A stretch of 64,000 nucleotides of DNA from Microbacterium sp. CGR2 (GCF_003626735.1 NZ_RBHX01000001.1:124001-188000), one strand, 5' to 3'. Counted from the stretch's first letter, positions 54,500 to 63,477 are shown. Notes: generated by a model from the letters alone, not told the origin. Made by a program: numbers and translations.

Positions 54500-55593
54500 G
54501 AGGCGTCGACTCGCCTTCCGAAGTGGGCGTCGAGCGCGGCGACAGCTTCGAGGCACAGCACGTTCGCCACAGGAGTACGCACACGAAGCTGCCGAGCCAC
54601 TCGCTCGACCGCGATCTCCAGCGTGCTCGAGGTCTGAGTGGCGGCCACCACCGTGGCCGTCGACGGCGACAGCAGCTGGCGGCGCAGAGTTCGGGTGTCT
54701 GCGAACACGAAGCCCTCTGCCGTTTCCAGCAGGAATGGATCCGCGGTCAGCGGCTCGGCATCGGCGAGACCGTCGTCGAGAAGGGACCACCCGAATCCCG
54801 AGATCTTTGCGGCCCCGTTTGCAAGCCGGAGCATTTTCATGAGGTCCGTCGCGTTGAGGTACCGTTCGATCCGTTCGCGATTGCGCCCGTCATCCGTGAG
54901 CACCTCTCGCGGCGCACGATCTCCCCACGCCACGGCACGAGGGAGCGGGAGGGCGAGCAAGGCCAGCAGCTCGTCGACGCCGCCGAGGACCTCGCCCTGT
55001 ACACCGACGCTGACCCTGCCTTCCGCGCTCACTCTGATGGCGGTCGGCTTCTCGAGCTCACCCGGTCTCGCCAGGGCGGCGCGATCCGCGAGGAGAACGC
55101 GCGGGTCGATCAATGCCGACGGAAATACTCCGGTTCGACGAGCCAGTTCGGCGTCGTCGAGAAAAGCCCGCCAGCTGGATGCGTCGAGGATGCACACTGC
55201 GGTGGGACCGACGATATGGACGAATGCCGCAGCGACATACTCCTGGAGTTCCACACCGCGTTCACCGATGAACAGCTCGTCGCCGACCTCATTCAGGGCG
55301 CCCCGGTACCGCACGACGCGGGCACGCCCCGCGAACGGTCCACTCTCCGCAGGCAGAAGAATCACGTCCTCCGCGCCTGCCACCTCCTCGACACCTTCTG
55401 CCGTGGCCCCGTTGTCGACCAGGAACACCCGCGGATACGACTCTCGGGCTCCGGTCAGCCATTCGCGCAGAGCCCGCGGTCCCACGAGTTCCGGCGCGGT
55501 CCCCTCTGCGTCTTCTCGCATCATGCGCCGCCTCGCGTGCGTCGCGCCCAGCTCGCGCTCCCCTGCATGCTTCCTCCCGCTGTCATAGCTCAT
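54496..55593 (-). CDS. mpaC: daptide biosynthesis recognition protein (MpaC-like)
   Basis: Recognised by position and pattern rather than by catalytic motifs. The 365-residue protein is acidic and Leu-rich, without Cys clusters or membrane helices, and contains segments such as WRAFLDDAELARRTGVFPSALIDPR. Known MpaC-type proteins are called RiPP recognition proteins of daptide clusters. The ATG at 55593 has GAGG 4 nt upstream and a promoter 25 nt before it. An ATG at 55524 would remove 23 basic residues and cannot be ruled out. It leads the operon. Confidence 0.78.
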   Translation of the reverse strand: MSYDSGRKHAGERELGATHARRRMMREDAEGTAPELVGPRALREWLTGARESYPRVFLVDNGATAEGVEEVAGAEDVILLPAESGPFAGRARVVRYRGALNEVGDELFIGERGVELQEYVAAAFVHIVGPTAVCILDASSWRAFLDDAELARRTGVFPSALIDPRVLLADRAALARPGELEKPTAIRVSAEGRVSVGVQGEVLGGVDELLALLALPLPRAVAWGDRAPREVLTDDGRNRERIERYLNATDLMKMLRLANGAAKISGFGWSLLDDGLADAEPLTADPFLLETAEGFVFADTRTLRRQLLSPSTATVVAATQTSSTLEIAVERVARQLRVRTPVANVLCLEAVAALDAHFGRRVDAS

Positions 55594-55602
55594 CTGGCCT
55601 CG

Positions 55603-55646
55603 ATACGTCCTCGTATGAGGCTATAGAGAAGCCCTACAAGGTGCAA
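55603..55646 (-). promoter_or_regulatory. promoter and palindrome of the daptide operon
   Basis: On the minus strand -35 TTGCAC (55641-55646), a 17-bp spacer and -10 TAGCCT (55618-55623) put the start site near 55611. A palindrome ATACGAGGACGTAT (55603-55616; 5-bp arms, 4-bp centre) covers that site, a place where a repressor could bind. The region is AT-richer than its surroundings. No regulator gene lies in the operon. Confidence 0.65.
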
Positions 55647-55755
55647 TATTCTGCGCGCAGGTCTCGCTGTCGAGCGCGCGTCGCGTCGGCACCCGCACCG
55701 GATGACCTGTCACTGCCCACCCGAGCCATCGGATAGGATGGACAGGTTGTTACCT

Positions 55756-55843
55756 GGTGACGTGTCCGAGCGGCCGAAGGAGCACGCTTGGAAAGCGTGT
55801 GTTGTGCAAGCAACCGCGGGTTCGAATCCCGCCGTCACCGCCA
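55756..55843 (+). tRNA. tRNA-Ser (GGA anticodon)
   Basis: An 88-nt class II tRNA. Acceptor GGTGACG/CGTCACC, anticodon stem CACGC/GCGTG around TTGGAAA (anticodon GGA), long variable arm (TTGTGCAAGCAA), T arm GGTTCGAATCC, discriminator G and encoded CCA. It is the boundary next to the daptide operon, divergent from it. Confidence 0.97.
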
Positions 55844-55846
55844 GAG

Positions 55847-55877
55847 AAAAAGGGCCCCGCATCAGCGGGGGCCTTTT
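55847..55877 (+). terminator. hairpin terminator after tRNA-Ser
   Basis: Stem of about 12 bp with one G-G mismatch (AAAGGGCCCCGC/GCGGGGGCCTTT) and loop ATCA, followed by TTTT. Confidence 0.85.
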
Positions 55878-55894
55878 CTGCATCGACCGGAGCG

Positions 55895-56506
55895 TCAGTC
55901 TCCGGCAGGCTGGAAGCGCACGCCGTAGCTCTGCGCGCCCGGAGCGGCGGGGAGCCGCGTCATTCCGAGACGCTCGTAGAACGCGGCAGCGCCGACGTTG
56001 TTCGGGTCGATACCCAGATGCAGCCCGGACACGCCTCGCCTCGTCAACTCGGCGAACAGCGTCTCCATCAGTCGGCGTCCGAGGCCTTGACCCTGCGTCT
56101 CCGGCAGGAGATCGATGTGCAGGTGAGCGGGGTACTCGGCCGCGTTCGGCTCGATGCCCGGCATCCGGGTGTAGCCGTAGTCGACCATGCGATCTTCCCG
56201 CGTGACGATCTCGGCCGGTCGGGGGTGGGCCGCGCTGCGCGTAGGCCACCATTCGTCGCGGAACCACGTGTAGAACGCATCCGTGTCGTCGGTCGCCACG
56301 ATGTAGCCGATGGCGCGGCCGTCATCGGTTTCCACCACCCAGGCGAGGTCCGGATGCCGCTCGACGTAGGGGACGGCGAAGAGGTCGCCCCAGAGGCTGT
56401 CGTCGCTCAGGATGCCCGTCGCGTCGCCGCCCGCATCCGCGGTCTGCACACAGATCTCGGACACGGCGGCGCGATCTGCGGGGCGGTAGGGGCGGATGCT
56501 CGACAT
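55895..56506 (-). CDS. GNAT family N-acetyltransferase
   Basis: This 203-residue acetyltransferase has the acetyl-CoA-binding QGQGLGRRLMETL (about 139-151) and the C-terminal NNVGAAAFYERLGM. A central segment around WWPTR and the His-rich HLHIDLLPE fit a small-molecule or protein N-acetyltransferase; substrate unknown. GAGGAG lies 7 nt before the ATG. It is 17 bp downstream of the PAP2 gene, so the two may be cotranscribed. It converges on tRNA-Ser. Confidence 0.9.
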   Translation of the reverse strand: MSSIRPYRPADRAAVSEICVQTADAGGDATGILSDDSLWGDLFAVPYVERHPDLAWVVETDDGRAIGYIVATDDTDAFYTWFRDEWWPTRSAAHPRPAEIVTREDRMVDYGYTRMPGIEPNAAEYPAHLHIDLLPETQGQGLGRRLMETLFAELTRRGVSGLHLGIDPNNVGAAAFYERLGMTRLPAAPGAQSYGVRFQPAGD

Positions 56507-56523
56507 TGCGGACTCCTCGGGAT

Positions 56524-57165
56524 CTATCGGGGCGCCGTCAGCTTATCGGCCGACATATCCTGCTGCGGCCCCCGCGCCCACGGCAGGAGCCAGGCGCCGA
56601 GCACCAGAACAACACCCGCGCCCACGAGCGCTCCACCCAGGGTGTCGGTCGCCCAGTGCACCGACAGGAACGTGCGCGAAAGGGCCATCCCGAGAATCCA
56701 GAGAGCGCCGAGGAGCGCCGTCCACACTCGGGGAAACAGGATCCAGAACACGAATGCGACCGTTGCGGCGTTGGCTGCATGACCAGAGGGGAACGAGCCG
56801 TAGTCGCTCAGCACCAGCATGTCGTCCGGTCGAGCGCGGCCGAAGAGCTGCTTCAGCAGCTGCACCACACCCGCGCTGACGGCGAAACAGATCGCGGCGA
56901 AGATGGCACTGCGCCATTGCCGTGTGAGCACAAGGGTGAGGATCGCCAGCAACGGCACCCCGAGGATGGCCACCCAGCCGCCGCCGATCCAGTCCATCGC
57001 GAGCGCGAAGGAGAGCATCCAATCGCCGCGGATGCCGGCGATCATCTGGTTCCACCACTGATCGAACCCGGGGGGCTCGGAGTAGCCGAACACGATCGCG
57101 GCGCCCAGCGCCGTCGCGAGGACGAGGCAGCCGACACCCCACCACAGCAGCATTCGCCTGTTCAT
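56524..57165 (-). CDS. PAP2 family membrane phosphatase
   Basis: This 213-residue membrane protein carries the three PAP2 motifs: KQLFGRARP, FPSGHAAN and SRTFLSVHWATD with the phosphorylated His. Five or six helices. Members dephosphorylate undecaprenyl pyrophosphate or lipid phosphates at the outer face; lipid-carrier recycling is a reasonable guess. It is 31 bp downstream of the MFS gene start region on the same strand side. Confidence 0.9.
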   Translation of the reverse strand: MNRRMLLWWGVGCLVLATALGAAIVFGYSEPPGFDQWWNQMIAGIRGDWMLSFALAMDWIGGGWVAILGVPLLAILTLVLTRQWRSAIFAAICFAVSAGVVQLLKQLFGRARPDDMLVLSDYGSFPSGHAANAATVAFVFWILFPRVWTALLGALWILGMALSRTFLSVHWATDTLGGALVGAGVVLVLGAWLLPWARGPQQDMSADKLTAPR

Positions 57166-57196
57166 CGTCTTATTCTGGCTGATGAATCCTGAACAC

Positions 57197-58582
57197 TCAG
57201 GGATTGAGCATCGCCACAGTCCGCGGACGGACGATCAGCCACAGCGCGAGGATGCCGATCACGGCGCATCCCACCATGACCGAGGCCATGGTCGTCGCAG
57301 TGATGCCGGCATCATTGGACACCCATCCGACAACCGGCGACACCAGACCCGCGACACCGAAGTTCACCGCGCCGAGGATGGACGCCGCCGTCCCCGCTGC
57401 CTTCCCGTGACGGTCCAGCGCCAGCACCTGCACGTTCGGGAAGGTGAAGCCGCACGCGGTCATGAAGACGAACAGCGGCACGACCGTGCCCCACAGCCCG
57501 AGGCCGAGCTGGTCGGTGAGGATGATCGTGACGCCCGCGAGCAGCATCACGCCGGTCGAGTATGCGAGCACCCACTGCGGCCCGAACCGGGCGGCCAACC
57601 GAGACGCGGCCTGCACTCCCGCGACGACGCCGAGCGAGTTGACCGCGAACAGCAGGCCATACTGCTGGGCATCGAGGCCATGCGTCCCCTGGAACAGGAA
57701 CGGAGATGCGGAGAGGTACGAGAACAGACCGGAGAAGGTCATGCCGCCGATGACCAGCACACCCAGGAACACCCGGTCGGAGAGCACTGAACGGTACCGC
57801 TGCAGCATGGTCGCGCCGCCGCGGTCCTGTCGTCGCGCGACGGGGAGCGTCTCCGGAACGAAGAGGACGGCCGACACCAGCATCACGATGCCGTAGGCGG
57901 CGAGGAAGCCGAAGATGCCCCGCCACGGCATCAGCGTCAGCAACCAGGAGCCGATCAGGGGGGCGATGACCGGCGCGACGCCCGAGACCAGAGCCAGCCG
58001 CGACAGCATGACCACCAGCCGGCGACCGCCGAACAGGTCGCGGACGATCGCCATCGCCACCACGCCACCCGCCGCCGCACCGATGCCCATCAGCACGCGC
58101 GCAGCGCTGAGCAGGGCCAGATCCGGCGCGAACGCCGCGCCGAGGCTGGCGAGGACGTGCAATGCCGTCACCGCGATCAACGGAACCCGTCGCCCGACCT
58201 TGTCACTGAGCGGTCCGACCACGAGCTGCCCGACCGCGAAGCCGATCATGGTCCCGGTGAGCGTCAGCTGGATCGCGGCCGCAGTGGTCTGGAAATCCTC
58301 CTCCAACACCGGGAATGCCGGGAGATACAGGTCGATCGTGAACGGCCCGAGCGCCGTGAGCGCCCCGAGCAGCACGATGTAGAGCGTCCGGCGCCCGTGC
58401 GAGAGCGCGTCGCCGGGGTGAAGCATGATGGGCGCCGTCGAGGGGTTCGCGCCGAGTGTCCGGATGGCGCCCGTCGCCGTGGACGTGCGGATGCTGCCGG
58501 TGACGGTGCGGATGCCGCCGGTGGTCGTGCGGCCCGGCTGCGGGGTCGAAGGAGTGGGGCCAGTGTGGGGAGCGTCAGGCAC
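57197..58582 (-). CDS. Bcr/CflA family MFS multidrug exporter
   Basis: The 461-residue protein has twelve helices from about residue 68, with the family motif A GPLSDKVGRR and segment FTIDLYLPAFP of the Bcr group. It begins with an unusual hydrophilic tail of about 60 residues including a repeated GxIRT unit (GGIRT, GSIRT, GAIRT). GTG at 58582 has AAGGA 6 nt upstream, so the tail is likely translated; an ATG at about residue 53 has no ribosome site. Substrate unknown. Confidence 0.88.
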   Translation of the reverse strand: MPDAPHTGPTPSTPQPGRTTTGGIRTVTGSIRTSTATGAIRTLGANPSTAPIMLHPGDALSHGRRTLYIVLLGALTALGPFTIDLYLPAFPVLEEDFQTTAAAIQLTLTGTMIGFAVGQLVVGPLSDKVGRRVPLIAVTALHVLASLGAAFAPDLALLSAARVLMGIGAAAGGVVAMAIVRDLFGGRRLVVMLSRLALVSGVAPVIAPLIGSWLLTLMPWRGIFGFLAAYGIVMLVSAVLFVPETLPVARRQDRGGATMLQRYRSVLSDRVFLGVLVIGGMTFSGLFSYLSASPFLFQGTHGLDAQQYGLLFAVNSLGVVAGVQAASRLAARFGPQWVLAYSTGVMLLAGVTIILTDQLGLGLWGTVVPLFVFMTACGFTFPNVQVLALDRHGKAAGTAASILGAVNFGVAGLVSPVVGWVSNDAGITATTMASVMVGCAVIGILALWLIVRPRTVAMLNP

Positions 58583-58672
58583 GACGGTCCTTCCGAATTC
58601 AGGAGGCGTGCGTGGTCGAAACGATTCGGCCAGGGGAAGCGTCCATGCTATCGGAGTCCGCAGGTGCGGGAA

Positions 58673-59836
58673 TCAGTGAGCGAGCCGAGCGACCCGTGCG
58701 AGCCCTTCGTCGAGATCGGCGATCAGGTCGTCGACGTCTTCGATGCCGACCGAGAGCCGCACCACGTTCTCCGGAACGGCGAGCGCGGTGCCGCGCACCG
58801 ACGCGTGGGTCATCTCCGGCGGATACCCGATGAGGGATTCCACGCCGCCCAGCGACTCGGCGAGCTGGAAGAGCGAGGTGCTCTCCGCGAATGCCCTCGC
58901 CGCGTCGGCTCCGGCGGCCAGCCCGAGTGACAGCATCCCGCCGAAGCCGCTCATCTGCCTCGCGGCGATGTCGTGTCCAGGGTGCGAGGCGAGACCGGGG
59001 TAGAAGACCCGCTCGATCTCATCGCGTCCCGCCGCCCATTCGGCGATGGCCTGCGCGTTGGCCGAGTGCTGACGCATCCGCACGGCCAGAGTCTTGATGC
59101 CGCGTGTCGTCAGCCAGGCGTCGAGCGGCGCCGAGACCGCACCGACAGCGAACTGCTGGAACTTCACCTGATCGAAGAAGCGCTCGTCGCCGAACACCAC
59201 CGCTCCTCCGAGCACGTCGGAGTGCCCGCCGAGGTACTTGGTCGTCGAGTGCACGACGAGGTCAGCCCCCAGTGCGAGAGGCTGCTGGAGAGCGGGCGAC
59301 GCGAAGGTGTTGTCCACCACGACGATGGCCCCCGCCGCGTGCGCGACCTCGGCGATCTGCGCGATGTCGACGACCTTCAGCAGGGGGTTGCTCGGAGTCT
59401 CCAACCAGATGATCTTCGTCTCCGGGCGGATGGCCGCGCGGATGACGTCGACGTCGGCGAGCTCGACGGTCGTGGTCTCGATGCCCCACGGCGTGAGGAC
59501 CTTGGTGAGCAGACGGTACGTGCCGCCGTACACGTCGTTGCCCAGCAGCACGTGATCGCCGGGCTTCAGGATGCCGCGCAGCAGCGCATCTTCGGCGGCG
59601 AGTCCGGATGCGAAGGAGAGCGCACGGGACCCGCCCTCGAGCGCCGCGAGCTGCGTCTCGAGGGACGAACGCGTGGGGTTGCCGGCGCGGTTGTACTCGT
59701 ACCCCTCGCGGAAGCCGCCGATGCCGTCCTGCACATGGGTCGAGGACTGGTAGATCGGCGGGATGATCGCGCCGGTCGTCGGGTCGGGCGCCTGGCCCGC
59801 GTGGATGGCTCGGGTGGCGAAGGCATGCTCGGACAT
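58673..59836 (-). CDS. metB: cystathionine gamma-synthase (or gamma-lyase)
   Basis: This 387-residue Cys/Met metabolism PLP enzyme has Lys200 in HSTTKYLGGHSD and YNRAGNPTRSSLE near the N-terminus. It is either a gamma-synthase or a gamma-lyase; the sequence alone does not decide. Beside cbs (60 bp upstream) a reverse transsulfuration role is likely, as in M. tuberculosis Rv1077-Rv1079. TAGGCT is 6 nt before the ATG; no ribosome site is separate. Confidence 0.93.
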   Translation of the reverse strand: MSEHAFATRAIHAGQAPDPTTGAIIPPIYQSSTHVQDGIGGFREGYEYNRAGNPTRSSLETQLAALEGGSRALSFASGLAAEDALLRGILKPGDHVLLGNDVYGGTYRLLTKVLTPWGIETTTVELADVDVIRAAIRPETKIIWLETPSNPLLKVVDIAQIAEVAHAAGAIVVVDNTFASPALQQPLALGADLVVHSTTKYLGGHSDVLGGAVVFGDERFFDQVKFQQFAVGAVSAPLDAWLTTRGIKTLAVRMRQHSANAQAIAEWAAGRDEIERVFYPGLASHPGHDIAARQMSGFGGMLSLGLAAGADAARAFAESTSLFQLAESLGGVESLIGYPPEMTHASVRGTALAVPENVVRLSVGIEDVDDLIADLDEGLARVARLAH

Positions 59837-59842
59837 GACCTC

Positions 59843-59848
59843 AGCCTA
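59843..59848 (-). promoter_or_regulatory. candidate -10 (TAGGCT) for leaderless metB
   Basis: Same hexamer and 6-nt spacing as at holB and dnaX; N6 is GAGGTC. Confidence 0.45.
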
Positions 59849-59896
59849 CGACCGGGGCGCGCGCGGCATCCGTTCCTGTTACGTCCCGCGTCGTCG

Positions 59897-61285
59897 TCAC
59901 CGCGACAGGTACGCCAGCAGGTCCTGCCGCGTGAGCACCGTGTGCGGCTTGCCATCTTCTGTCACGAGCAGCGCGTCGGCATCGGCCAGCGCCGCGCGCG
60001 CCTGTGCGACCGACGCGTGGATGCCGATCAGCGGGAGCCGCTCGCCGACATGGTCGCCCACGGCGTCCGTCGGGTTCGCGTCTCCGCGGAACAGGAGGTC
60101 GAGCAGCCCCTTCTCGTCGACGGTGCCGACGACCTCGCCCATCATCACGGGCGGCTCGGCGCTGAGGACGACCAACTGGGACACGTCGAACTCGGTCATC
60201 ATCGCGATGGTCTCGAGCACGGTGTCGCTGGGGTGCGCGTGCACGAGGTCCGGAATCGCGGAGTGCGGTCCTCCGGCCCGACGATGCGCTCGAGCCGTGA
60301 GCACATCGGCGACGGTCTCGCCCTCCTCCACGTCGCTGAAACCGTAGGAGCGCATCCATCCGTCGTTGAAGATCTTGCCCAGGTAGCCACGGCCGCCGTC
60401 GGGGAGCAGGACCACCATCACCGCGTCCGCGGGCAGGTCTCGTGCGGTGCGGAGCGCGCCGACGACCGCCATGCCGCTGGAGCCACCGACGAGGATGCCT
60501 TCCTCCCTGGCCAGGCGCCGTGTCATCGCGAAGGCTTCGGCGTCGCTCACCGCCACCACCTCGTGCGGAACCGTGGGGTCGTACGCCCCCGGCCAGATGT
60601 CTTCGCCCACCCCCTCCACCAGGTAAGGGCGACCGGTTCCGCCGCTGTACACGCTCCCCTCGGGATCGACGCCGATGATGCGGACCCGATCGTCCGAGAC
60701 GTCGCGGAGATAGCGCCCGGCGCCGGTGATCGTGCCTCCGGTCCCCACTCCCGCGACGAAGTGGGTCACGCCGCCGTCGGTGTCGCGCCAGATCTCCGGA
60801 CCCGTGGTCTCGTAGTGGCTGCGCGGCCCGTTGGGGTTCTCGTACTGATTCGGCTTGAACGCACCGGGAATCTCGCGCGCCAGGCGGTCGCTCACGCTGT
60901 AGTACGACTCCGGGCTGTCCGGCGCGACCGACGTCGGCGTCACCACGACCTCAGCGCCGTACGCCCGCAGCACGTCGATCTTGTCGGCGCCGACCTTGTC
61001 CGGCACCACGAACACGCACGCATAGCCCCGCTGTTGCGCGACCAGCGCCAGACCGACACCGGTGTTCCCGCTGGTGGGTTCGACGATCGTGCCGCCGGGC
61101 CGCAGATCGCCGGCCTTCTCTGCGGCATCGATGATCCGCCGAGCGATCCGGTCCTTCGCGGAGCCCCCGGGGTTGAGGTACTCGAGCTTCACGAGCACCG
61201 TGCACGCGACACCCTCTGTGACGTGCTGGAGCTTCACCAGGGGCGTGTCGCCGACGAGGTCGACGATGGACTCTGCGTACTTCAT
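59897..61285 (-). CDS. cbs: cystathionine beta-synthase
   Basis: It condenses homocysteine with serine. The 462-residue protein holds a fold type II PLP domain with Lys44 in NPGGSAKDR and TSGNTG (71-75), and a C-terminal pair of CBS domains (about 335-460) that may bind adenosyl ligands. There is no heme-binding N-terminal extension. It precedes metB on the same strand. TACCCT lies 6 nt before the ATG. Confidence 0.94.
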   Translation of the reverse strand: MKYAESIVDLVGDTPLVKLQHVTEGVACTVLVKLEYLNPGGSAKDRIARRIIDAAEKAGDLRPGGTIVEPTSGNTGVGLALVAQQRGYACVFVVPDKVGADKIDVLRAYGAEVVVTPTSVAPDSPESYYSVSDRLAREIPGAFKPNQYENPNGPRSHYETTGPEIWRDTDGGVTHFVAGVGTGGTITGAGRYLRDVSDDRVRIIGVDPEGSVYSGGTGRPYLVEGVGEDIWPGAYDPTVPHEVVAVSDAEAFAMTRRLAREEGILVGGSSGMAVVGALRTARDLPADAVMVVLLPDGGRGYLGKIFNDGWMRSYGFSDVEEGETVADVLTARAHRRAGGPHSAIPDLVHAHPSDTVLETIAMMTEFDVSQLVVLSAEPPVMMGEVVGTVDEKGLLDLLFRGDANPTDAVGDHVGERLPLIGIHASVAQARAALADADALLVTEDGKPHTVLTRQDLLAYLSR

Positions 61286-61291
61286 GACTTC

Positions 61292-61297
61292 AGGGTA
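61292..61297 (-). promoter_or_regulatory. candidate -10 (TACCCT) for leaderless cbs
   Basis: TACCCT, then GAAGTC (6 nt), then the cbs ATG. Identical hexamer and spacing at pncA. Confidence 0.45.
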
Positions 61298-61363
61298 CGG
61301 CGGCGGATGCCGCGGGTGGGGACATGTTGCACCCGCCCGCGGCTTCCCCCATGCACCGGAGGG

Positions 61364-62341
61364 TCAGCCCTTGGTCGAGCCGGCCAGCAGTCCGCGAACG
61401 AAGTAGCGCTGCAGGGCGAAGAACACGATCAGCGGAACGATGATCGAGACGAACGCTCCGGCGGTCAGCAGGTACCAGCCCTCACCGCGACCGGTGATCT
61501 CGGCCAGGACCTTCGTGATCGGCGAAGCGGCGCCGTCTGCGAACACCAGAGCGACGAGCAGATCGTTCCAGACCCACAGGAACTGGAAGATCGCCACGGA
61601 TGCGATCGCCGGCATCGTCAGCGGCAGCACGACCCGGAAGAAGATCTGGCCACGGGAGGCACCGTCCACTCGCGCCGCCTCGATGATCTCGCCCGGAATC
61701 TCCGACATGAAGTTGTGCAGCAGATAGATCGCCAGCGGAAGCGCGAACATCGTGTGCGCGATCCACACCTGGGCGTATCCACCCGACGCATTCAGGCCGG
61801 TGGTCGTCTGCAATCCGAACAGGTTGATGCCGGTCGAGAACGACGTCAGCAGCGGCACCAATGCCATCTGGATCGGCACGATCTGCAGGGCGAAGACGAA
61901 GATGAACAGGGCGTTGCGGCCCTTGAAGTCGATCCACGCGAACGCATACGCCGCCATCGCCGCGATCATCAGCGGGATGAGGGTAGCCGGGATCGTGATG
62001 ACGATCGAGTTGAAGAACGACTCCAGGATCGTCAGCTGCGTGGTTCCGGACTGCAGCACCGCCACATAGTTGTCCAGGGTGAACTCCGGGTTGGTGAAGG
62101 CTTCCCACCACCCGGAGCTGTCGATGTCGTCACGCGGCCGGAACGAGGAGATGAACAGACCCAGGGTCGGGATCGTCCACAGCACCGCGATCAGGATCGA
62201 CGCTGCCGTGGCCCACGGGCGACTGAGACGCTTGCGCACGCGACCCGCAGAGGCGTCGAGGCGTCCCCCCGTGGTGATGGCCCTTGTGCTCGCGGCATCC
62301 GCCGTGGGCTCGGCCGTGCCGGAATTCGTCGAGGTGGTCAT
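61364..62341 (-). CDS. carbohydrate ABC importer permease (MalG-like)
   Basis: This 325-residue permease has six helices and the EAA loop EAARVDGASRGQIFFRVVLPL starting at about 217, the ATPase-contact motif of sugar importers. The first 45 residues are polar and Ala/Thr-rich. The ATG overlaps the stop of the first permease by 4 bp. No ATPase gene is in the window; such systems often use a shared MsiK-type ATPase encoded elsewhere. Confidence 0.92.
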   Translation of the reverse strand: MTTSTNSGTAEPTADAASTRAITTGGRLDASAGRVRKRLSRPWATAASILIAVLWTIPTLGLFISSFRPRDDIDSSGWWEAFTNPEFTLDNYVAVLQSGTTQLTILESFFNSIVITIPATLIPLMIAAMAAYAFAWIDFKGRNALFIFVFALQIVPIQMALVPLLTSFSTGINLFGLQTTTGLNASGGYAQVWIAHTMFALPLAIYLLHNFMSEIPGEIIEAARVDGASRGQIFFRVVLPLTMPAIASVAIFQFLWVWNDLLVALVFADGAASPITKVLAEITGRGEGWYLLTAGAFVSIIVPLIVFFALQRYFVRGLLAGSTKG

Positions 62342-63477
62342 CGGATCTCCCGCTGCTTCTTGAGCTGGCGTGCGTTGTAGATGACGATCGGCAGCACCAG
62401 GATGAACAGGATGACGGAGAGCGCGGCACTGCGTCCCGCCTCGAACTTGGAGAACTGGGTGTACATCTCGTTGGCGAGCACCGAGGTTCCGTAGTTTCCA
62501 CCGGTCATCGTGCGAACGATGTCGAAGACCTTCAGCGAGGCGATCGAGATCGTCGTCAAAACGACGATGAGGGCCGGCCGGATCGACGGGATCGTCACAG
62601 ACCAGAACCGCTGCCACGCGTTGGCGCCGTCGAGTTCGGCCGCCTCCAGCAGTTCCGCCGGAACGCCCTTGATCGATGCCGAGAGCACGACCATCGCGAA
62701 ACCGGTCTGCACCCAGATCAGCACCACGATCAGCGCCAGGTTGTTCCACGGCTCGTTGAGGAGGAACTGCTGGGGTTCGCCGCCGAACCAGACCAGGATC
62801 TGGTTGAGCAGACCGATCTGCTCGAACTCGGGACCGCGGTACGTGTACACGAACCGCCAGATGATGCTGGCTCCCACGAACGAGATGGCCATCGGCATGA
62901 ACACGAGCACCTTGTAGATCTTCTCGCCGCGCGTGCGGTCGATGAAGACGGCGTAGGCGAGACCGATCAGCGTGGAGAGAGTCGGCACCAGCAGCACCCA
63001 CACGATGGTGTTCACCACCGAGGTGACACCGTCTTCCTGCGTGAAGATCCAGATGTAGTTGGCGAAGCCGACGAAGTTCTGTCCGGTGGAGTTCCAGAAC
63101 GAGGAGTACACCGTCTGCAGCGACGGAAGGATGAGTCCGACCAGCAGCAGCAGCAGCGCTGGCGCCATGAACGCGACGAGTTGGATCAGGTAGCCCGCGC
63201 CGTCGCGGGACCGGTAGTCCAGGAAGAAGAACAGCGCGCCGACCGCGACCGCCACTCCCATGGCCCAGTAGTAGGAGTTGAAGAACCACATCACCGCGAG
63301 CGGGATGAGAAGACACATCGCCAGCCGGATGCCGGTGTACAGCGCGCCCTTGCGCGGTGCGATGTCCACGAGAAGCAGGATGGCGACGACGACCACCGCG
63401 AAGGCGATGACCACCACCAGGGCCTGCAGGATCGGCGGGAGCGTGCCGATCCATTGGAAGAATACTGTCGCGTTCAC
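62338..63477 (-). CDS. carbohydrate ABC importer permease (MalF-like)
   Basis: This 379-residue permease has eight or more helices; the first three (to about residue 85) form an extra N-terminal part as in MalF. The EAA loop is EAAELDGANAWQRFWSVTIP. It lies 99 bp after the binding-protein gene, with a hairpin in between. It is translated together with the second permease. Confidence 0.92.
   Translation of the reverse strand: MNATVFFQWIGTLPPILQALVVVIAFAVVVVAILLLVDIAPRKGALYTGIRLAMCLLIPLAVMWFFNSYYWAMGVAVAVGALFFFLDYRSRDGAGYLIQLVAFMAPALLLLLVGLILPSLQTVYSSFWNSTGQNFVGFANYIWIFTQEDGVTSVVNTIVWVLLVPTLSTLIGLAYAVFIDRTRGEKIYKVLVFMPMAISFVGASIIWRFVYTYRGPEFEQIGLLNQILVWFGGEPQQFLLNEPWNNLALIVVLIWVQTGFAMVVLSASIKGVPAELLEAAELDGANAWQRFWSVTIPSIRPALIVVLTTISIASLKVFDIVRTMTGGNYGTSVLANEMYTQFSKFEAGRSAALSVILFILVLPIVIYNARQLKKQREIR

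Noticed and set aside
46839-55593. Lanthipeptide, lasso or thiopeptide cluster
   Set aside because: No LanM/LanC, lasso cyclase or YcaO genes and no Cys in the precursor cores; the enzyme set fits daptides.
55756-55843. tRNA-Ser as integration site of the daptide cluster
   Set aside because: The cluster lies beyond the 5' end of the tRNA, no integrase is present and no repeat of the tRNA 3' end was found near 46.8 kb.
58973-62380. A 1135-codon plus-strand open frame
   Set aside because: Antisense to metB, cbs and a permease, all with clear motifs; composition is typical of shadow frames.
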